Notes under the pieces: model-generated
The model's database searches: none
Seen by the model: only the letters and a program-made list of their open reading frames with translations
What the model was told of the DNA's origin: nothing
Assembly (NCBI GenBank): GCA_965262305.1
Contig: CBDHEY010000004.1
Location: 248,001-312,000 of the forward strand
Source of the DNA: CBDHEY01 sp965262305
Lineage (GTDB): Bacteria > Pseudomonadota > Gammaproteobacteria > Pseudomonadales > Cellvibrionaceae
Length of the DNA stretch: 64,000 nucleotides
Direction of reading: 5' to 3'
Shown here: positions 59,980 to 64,000 of the stretch, piece after piece
Layout of the letters: every line of letters starts with the position of its first letter
Position numbering within the stretch: the stretch's first letter is position 1
Position numbers and translations under genes: made by a program

Positions 59980-60414
59980 TCAACCTGGATTATGGGTAAA
60001 AACAAAAAACTTGTTAATAACGAATGATATTACTGGAATAGTCAGTGCCACAACGGCAAACGAAATTTCTTTTGGTTGCATGTATATATTTATAAGAATG
60101 TACAACACCACTTCGCTGGTTAGAAAAGTCAGCACAGAAACCAGTGTAAATTTTCCCAGTAAACGACGATTAAGCGCCACTTTGAACGTAATCAATCCAT
60201 GACCAAAATAGGACACTCCCACGGCGCAAAGATATCCGATTAGATTTGCTAAATATATGTATGGTATGACATAGCTCGACCCAAGAGCCACAAAATAGTG
60301 TGTCAACGTGGCCAAAATACCTATCACACCAAAACACAAAACCTGACGAATTAATTCCTTTGAAATTAATAACTTAGTTAGATTTGTCAAATCCAATTTC
60401 CTTTTCGACAACAT
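59980..60414 (-). CDS. GtrA-family membrane protein
   Basis: About 144 residues from ATG 60414 (a longer frame to 60465 is less likely). It has four spans and the GtrA pattern: RQVLCFGVIGILATLTHYFVAL and SYFGHGLITF. GtrA proteins flip polyprenyl-linked sugars or take part in glycosylation of phage receptors or surface polysaccharides. It overlaps the glycosyltransferase gene by about 40 bases, so the pair is cotranscribed. The pair sits between def and fmt, which are usually adjacent. Confidence 0.85.
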   Translation of the reverse strand: MLSKRKLDLTNLTKLLISKELIRQVLCFGVIGILATLTHYFVALGSSYVIPYIYLANLIGYLCAVGVSYFGHGLITFKVALNRRLLGKFTLVSVLTFLTSEVVLYILINIYMQPKEISFAVVALTIPVISFVINKFFVFTHNPG

Positions 60415-61318
60415 ATATTGGACGGTTTTTGACTTCCTTGTAGATCCGACCAATATACTCCCCAAGCATGCCCAAAAAGAACAGCTGAATACCGCCTAAA
60501 AAGAGCACCGCCACCAAAAGAGATGCATAACCAGGCACGTCTACACCTGAAATTAGCGTTTTTATAATGACAAATAACGCGTAGATAAAAGAAAATACTG
60601 CTATAACCAACCCTAAGTAGGTGCCTAATCGAATAGGAAAGGTGGTGAAAGAAGTAATCCCTGTTAACGCAAAATTCCATAGTTTCCAATAATTAAAACT
60701 GGTATTTCCAGATACCCGTTCTTCTCGCTCAAATTCAATGGTCGTGGTTTTAAAACCAGCCCAAGCGTAAATCCCTTTCATGAAACGGTCCTTTTCTGGC
60801 AAACCTTTTATAACGTCCACAACACGACGATCGAGTAATCGAAAATCACCCACATTTTCAGGGATTGGATATTCACTAATATGGTTGAAAACTCGATAAA
60901 ACCAACGGGCCGTGTTGCGTTTTAACATAGTGTCAGATTCGCGAGACGCACGGCGAGCGTTGACAACCTCGTAGCCTTTTTTCCAGAGTCGAATCATTTC
61001 TGAAATGGCGCTTGGAGGATCTTGAAGATCTGCATCAATAGGAATTACAGCGTCACCAGAAGCATAATCAATCGCTGCCGTCATAGCCGGTTCTTTACCA
61101 AAGTTACGCGAGAAGGATACGACTTTAATACGCGGGTCTTCGGCGGCACGGGATTCCAACAACAGTTGAGTACCGTCCCAAGAACCATCATTGACACAAA
61201 TAATTTCGTAATCTAGATCTAGCTCTGTAAGGACCTTATCAATGGCCGGAAAAAATTCTGGAATGGCTTCCGCCTCGTTGAACATTGGAACGAGTATCGA
61301 AAGTAACTTGCCAGCCAT
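60374..61318 (-). CDS. GT2-family polyprenyl-phosphate glycosyltransferase (GtrB/DPM-like)
   Basis: A 314-residue enzyme with a GT-A fold. It has the N-terminal SILVPMFNEAEAIPEFFPAI, the divalent metal motif IPIDADLQDPP and the acceptor region KGIYAWAGFKT. Two C-terminal spans (about 228-250 and 262-290) and a cytosolic tail follow, as in GtrB and dolichol-phosphate glycosyltransferases. It would transfer a sugar from a nucleotide donor to undecaprenyl phosphate. GtrA encoded next to it would flip the product. The def start is 19 bases upstream on the same strand. Confidence 0.92.
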   Translation of the reverse strand: MAGKLLSILVPMFNEAEAIPEFFPAIDKVLTELDLDYEIICVNDGSWDGTQLLLESRAAEDPRIKVVSFSRNFGKEPAMTAAIDYASGDAVIPIDADLQDPPSAISEMIRLWKKGYEVVNARRASRESDTMLKRNTARWFYRVFNHISEYPIPENVGDFRLLDRRVVDVIKGLPEKDRFMKGIYAWAGFKTTTIEFEREERVSGNTSFNYWKLWNFALTGITSFTTFPIRLGTYLGLVIAVFSFIYALFVIIKTLISGVDVPGYASLLVAVLFLGGIQLFFLGMLGEYIGRIYKEVKNRPIYVVEKEIGFDKSN

Positions 61319-61336
61319 AGTGGCTCCCCATTTTTG

Positions 61337-61843
61337 TTATTTCTGGCTTCTTTGCTGTTTTTCTATTTTTTTTCGAATACGTTGACGTTTAACATTCGAA
61401 ATATAATCAACAAACAATTTTCCTTCGAGATGATCAATTTCGTGCTGAATACACACGGCAAGTAAACCCTCAGGCTCTATCACAAAGGTTTCGCCATTTT
61501 TATCAAGCGCTGTTACACGAACATGACGCGGACGTGTAATTTCTTCGTAAAACCCAGGTACCGATAAACAGCCTTCTTCATAATCGAAAAGGGTTTCGTC
61601 CAAGATTTCAATTTTTGGATTGATAAATACGTAAGGTTCATTTTTCTCTTCACTTACGTCAATCACAATCACACGTTTATGCACATCAACCTGACTGGCG
61701 GCTAAACCAACACCTGGCGCGTCATACATGGTTTCGAACATATCATCCACCAACTTGCGGATGTTGTCATCAACAGATTCCACAGGTTTTGCGACGGTTC
61801 GTAAACGTGGATCGGGAAATTCTAATATAGGTAATAAGGCCAT
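61337..61843 (-). CDS. def: Peptide deformylase
   Basis: A 168-residue metalloenzyme with the three motifs of PDF: GVGLAASQVD, EEGCLSVPGF (metal-binding cysteine) and the histidine motif IQHEIDHLEGKLF. It removes the N-formyl group from new proteins. The length equals the E. coli enzyme. It is divergent from the LysM gene and first on the minus strand of the def-GT2-GtrA-fmt-rsmB-trk group. Confidence 0.97.
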   Translation of the reverse strand: MALLPILEFPDPRLRTVAKPVESVDDNIRKLVDDMFETMYDAPGVGLAASQVDVHKRVIVIDVSEEKNEPYVFINPKIEILDETLFDYEEGCLSVPGFYEEITRPRHVRVTALDKNGETFVIEPEGLLAVCIQHEIDHLEGKLFVDYISNVKRQRIRKKIEKQQRSQK

Positions 61844-62004
61844 TACGTGACAAACTTCTAGTAACTAGGCAACTTTCGCTGCTAACATTATGATCATTCA
61901 GGATTTATACTGTTTTTAATGCTATAAATGCAATATAAAAACCAGAAGAATCTACTATTATAGCGAGAAAGAACCTGAGCGCTAAAATTAATAGGATAAA
62001 TACA

Positions 62005-63039
62005 ATGAATAAATTATTTTTACGGTTAGCAGCCAGCTTTTCGATTTGTGGCGTATTGGCCATGTGGGCATTTGCAGAAGAACCACAATTACGCGACCCA
62101 GTGCCTGCCACCTATACCGTAGTCAAAGGAGACACACTCTGGGATATATCCGGTAAATTCCTGCAAAACCCCTGGATGTGGCCTGAGATTTGGCATGTAA
62201 ATGCTCAAATTGAGAATCCACACCTTATTTATCCAGGAGATGTGATCCGCTTAATTTATGTCGATGGACAACCTCGACTTACGCTAGATACTTCAGGTCG
62301 TGTATACAAGCTATCACCAACGGCAAGAGTTCTGTCCGCTGGTGAGGCCATAGAAACGATTCCTCTTGAAAAAATAAATAGTTTTTTATCTCGTAGCCGA
62401 ATAGTGGACGAAAAAGAGATTGAAGCAGCACCTTATGTTTTAGCGGGAGAGAGTGATCACCTCGTGTCAGGCGCCGGTGATAAGGTTTATGCCCGCGGAG
62501 AAGTTGAAGGTGAGTTTTTTGTTTATGGAATTTTCCGTAAAGGCGAAGAATTCAAAGATCCTATTACTAAAGAGAAACTGGGCGTTCAAGCACTGGATAT
62601 CGGCACTGGCGAAGTGAGAGCAATTGAGAATGATATTTCAACGCTTTACGTTACTAGGACCACCGAAGAAATTCGCGCAGGAGATCGGTTACTCCGGGAA
62701 GAGGAACGCGCAATTGATTCAACTTTTATCCCCTCTCCTCCAAGCACCGAAGTTAACGGCGTGATTCTTGCGGTAGAAGGTGGCGTAAATCAAGTTGGTA
62801 AATTCGACGTCGTTGTCATCAACAAAGGAGACCGTGAAGGCATGACCCCAGGAAATGTACTCGCGGTTTATAAACGTGGAAGTCGTATTAAAGATAGAGT
62901 TACTGGTGGCTTCGTCACTCTACCAAACGAAAAAGCCGGATTAGTCATGATATTCCGTACTTTCGAGAAAGTTAGCTTTGGTTTGATTCTAGAAGCAGAA
63001 AAAGGCATTAAGGTAAATGATATCGTCATGAATCCTTAA
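62005..63039 (+). CDS. LysM domain-containing envelope protein
   Basis: A 344-residue protein with a signal peptide (FLRLAASFSICGVLAMWAFA) and one LysM domain (about 35-85; YTVVKGDTLWDISGKFLQNP and NPHLIYPGDVIRL), which binds peptidoglycan. The rest (about 90-344) is beta-rich, with repeated AGDRLLREEERAID and GDREGMTPGNVLAV blocks. It is the usual LysM neighbour divergent from def in gammaproteobacteria. Its role is not established; it probably acts at the cell wall. In relatives dprA often follows; here an acyltransferase does. Confidence 0.92.
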   Translation: MNKLFLRLAASFSICGVLAMWAFAEEPQLRDPVPATYTVVKGDTLWDISGKFLQNPWMWPEIWHVNAQIENPHLIYPGDVIRLIYVDGQPRLTLDTSGRVYKLSPTARVLSAGEAIETIPLEKINSFLSRSRIVDEKEIEAAPYVLAGESDHLVSGAGDKVYARGEVEGEFFVYGIFRKGEEFKDPITKEKLGVQALDIGTGEVRAIENDISTLYVTRTTEEIRAGDRLLREEERAIDSTFIPSPPSTEVNGVILAVEGGVNQVGKFDVVVINKGDREGMTPGNVLAVYKRGSRIKDRVTGGFVTLPNEKAGLVMIFRTFEKVSFGLILEAEKGIKVNDIVMNP

Positions 63040-63225
63040 CTGGCGAAAATTATTATCGTTTAAATAATCGTCCCCTCATAATAAAATACAATTAAAGCCC
63101 TTCTCTGCATCAAGCCAACCTTGCGTTGGCCGGATGTGTTATGGCTTTAAATATCTTTGGGAGAAATACATTTTTTGGTTTAGAGAGGCTAGCTTATATA
63201 GCAGCCTACTATTGGGAGCTTTACA

Positions 63226-64000
63226 TTGTATTACAGACGAGAGGTAGACGGCCTTAGAGCAATCGCAGTGATTCCAGTGATTTTTTTTCATGCTGGTTTT
63301 TCCGGATTCAGCGGGGGGTTTGTTGGTGTAGACGTATTTTTTGTGATAAGCGGTTATTTAATCACGTCAATAATCCTCAAAGAACACGAATCAAATAAAT
63401 TTTCACTTGTTAACTTCTATGAACGTCGCGCCAGAAGAATACTTCCGGCTTTAAGTGTGGTGCTGGTATTAACAACTTTTACAGCATACACACTCATGTC
63501 TCCCGAGTTCCTTGAATCCTATGCTAAGAGTTTAATATCGGTTACTCTCTTCGCCTCAAATATTTTTTTCAATCTTGAAAGTGGGTATTTTTCTACTGCC
63601 TCTGAAGAGAAACCGCTTCTTCATACGTGGAGTTTGGCGGTAGAAGAACAGTATTATATTTTTTTCCCAGTTCTAATAATGTTGTTTTGGACTTTGGGAA
63701 AGAAAAGTCTCGCGCTAATCATTTCAACACTCTTAATTATTTCACTCGCATATTGTCAGTATTTAGCAAATCTAGGCCTGGTAAACGAAAACTTTTATCT
63801 CATATTTAGTCGAGCTTGGGAATTATTTGTGGGCTCGCTAATCGCATTTGTAAACCCTAACGCTTATCAGATAAAGAACAAAATAAAGGATATTTTGGGT
63901 TGGCTGGGCCTTGGGTTAATCATTTACTCTGTTATTTTTTATGATAAAAATACGCCATTCCCGAGTGTGTATGCGTTAGTCCCTGTCATTGGTGCAGCAA
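63226..64000 (+). CDS. OafA/YrhL-type acyltransferase, 5' part
   Basis: The gene runs off the right edge. It starts at TTG 63226, with GGGAG 8 bases before it; no ATG is available. The first residues are YYRREVDGLRAIAVIPV, then HAGFSGFSGGFVGVDVFFVIS and ERRARRILPAL, and later HTWSLAVEEQYY. These are the signatures of acyltransferase family 3 (OafA/YrhL), polytopic proteins that O-acetylate surface glycans or lipids. About 255 residues are visible with several spans. The C-terminal part and any SGNH domain are not in the window. Confidence 0.93.
   Translation, partial: MYYRREVDGLRAIAVIPVIFFHAGFSGFSGGFVGVDVFFVISGYLITSIILKEHESNKFSLVNFYERRARRILPALSVVLVLTTFTAYTLMSPEFLESYAKSLISVTLFASNIFFNLESGYFSTASEEKPLLHTWSLAVEEQYYIFFPVLIMLFWTLGKKSLALIISTLLIISLAYCQYLANLGLVNENFYLIFSRAWELFVGSLIAFVNPNAYQIKNKIKDILGWLGLGLIIYSVIFYDKNTPFPSVYALVPVIGAA

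Noticed and set aside
1..64000. tRNA, rRNA or known insertion sequences
   Set aside because: No clover-leaf sequence, rRNA segment or transposase was seen in either strand by reading.

Overview
The window looks like chromosomal DNA of an AT-rich marine-type gammaproteobacterium. Evidence for this is the fmt-rsmB-trkA-trkH cluster with def and a divergent LysM gene beside it, htpX, argS, dinG, pyrB, sbcB (exonuclease I), pdxH and purU, all with gammaproteobacterial-type sequences, plus several c-di-GMP proteins. I cannot name a genus from sequence alone. No rRNA, tRNA, insertion sequence or CRISPR array was seen.

Layout. Positions 1-4434 hold a three-gene gliding-type ABC operon: the end of an ATPase, a permease fused to a GldG-like domain, and a DUF4340 protein. 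Positions 4600-32500 are mostly housekeeping and signalling genes: HtpX protease, HD-GYP protein, an aminotransferase divergent from an Lrp/AsnC regulator, shikimate kinase and PdxH, MobA, a large beta-helix lipoprotein with a broken-looking tail, a two-gene membrane protein plus VWA lipoprotein module, PurU, a dienoyl-CoA reductase-like SDR with an enoyl-CoA hydratase, ArgS, DinG, an acyltransferase, REC-GGDEF-REC, PyrB, SbcB and FHA-EAL.

Positions 32516 to about 40742 form a chromosomal integron. An integron-type tyrosine integrase (minus strand, with a LexA-type box in front of it) faces an attI site and about 14 cassettes that end in attC sites of at least four sequence families. Six units share a gene-less spacer of roughly 295 bp with a conserved hairpin whose arms show compensatory changes. 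Gene cassettes encode a small membrane protein (plus a decayed second copy), a frameshifted zinc-ribbon protein, two related small secreted proteins, a zinc-ribbon protein, an unknown 225-residue protein, a YefM/YoeB toxin-antitoxin pair and a MOSC-domain protein.

Positions 40800-54400 are accessory-like. They hold a CHASE3-type hybrid histidine kinase, rhodanese and DoxX genes divergent from a MarR regulator, a UDG-family protein, a VOC protein, a methyltransferase, an ArsC-like reductase, a second MarR gene divergent from a membrane protein with twin palindromic operators, an outer-membrane barrel protein, an SDR gene fragment, an MGMT-like protein, a second rhodanese and an AAC(3)-I-like acetyltransferase. 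Positions 54575-64000 return to core genes (trkH, trkA, rsmB, fmt, def), with a GtrA/glycosyltransferase pair inserted between fmt and def, a LysM protein, and the start of an OafA/YrhL-type acyltransferase that begins with TTG and runs off the window.
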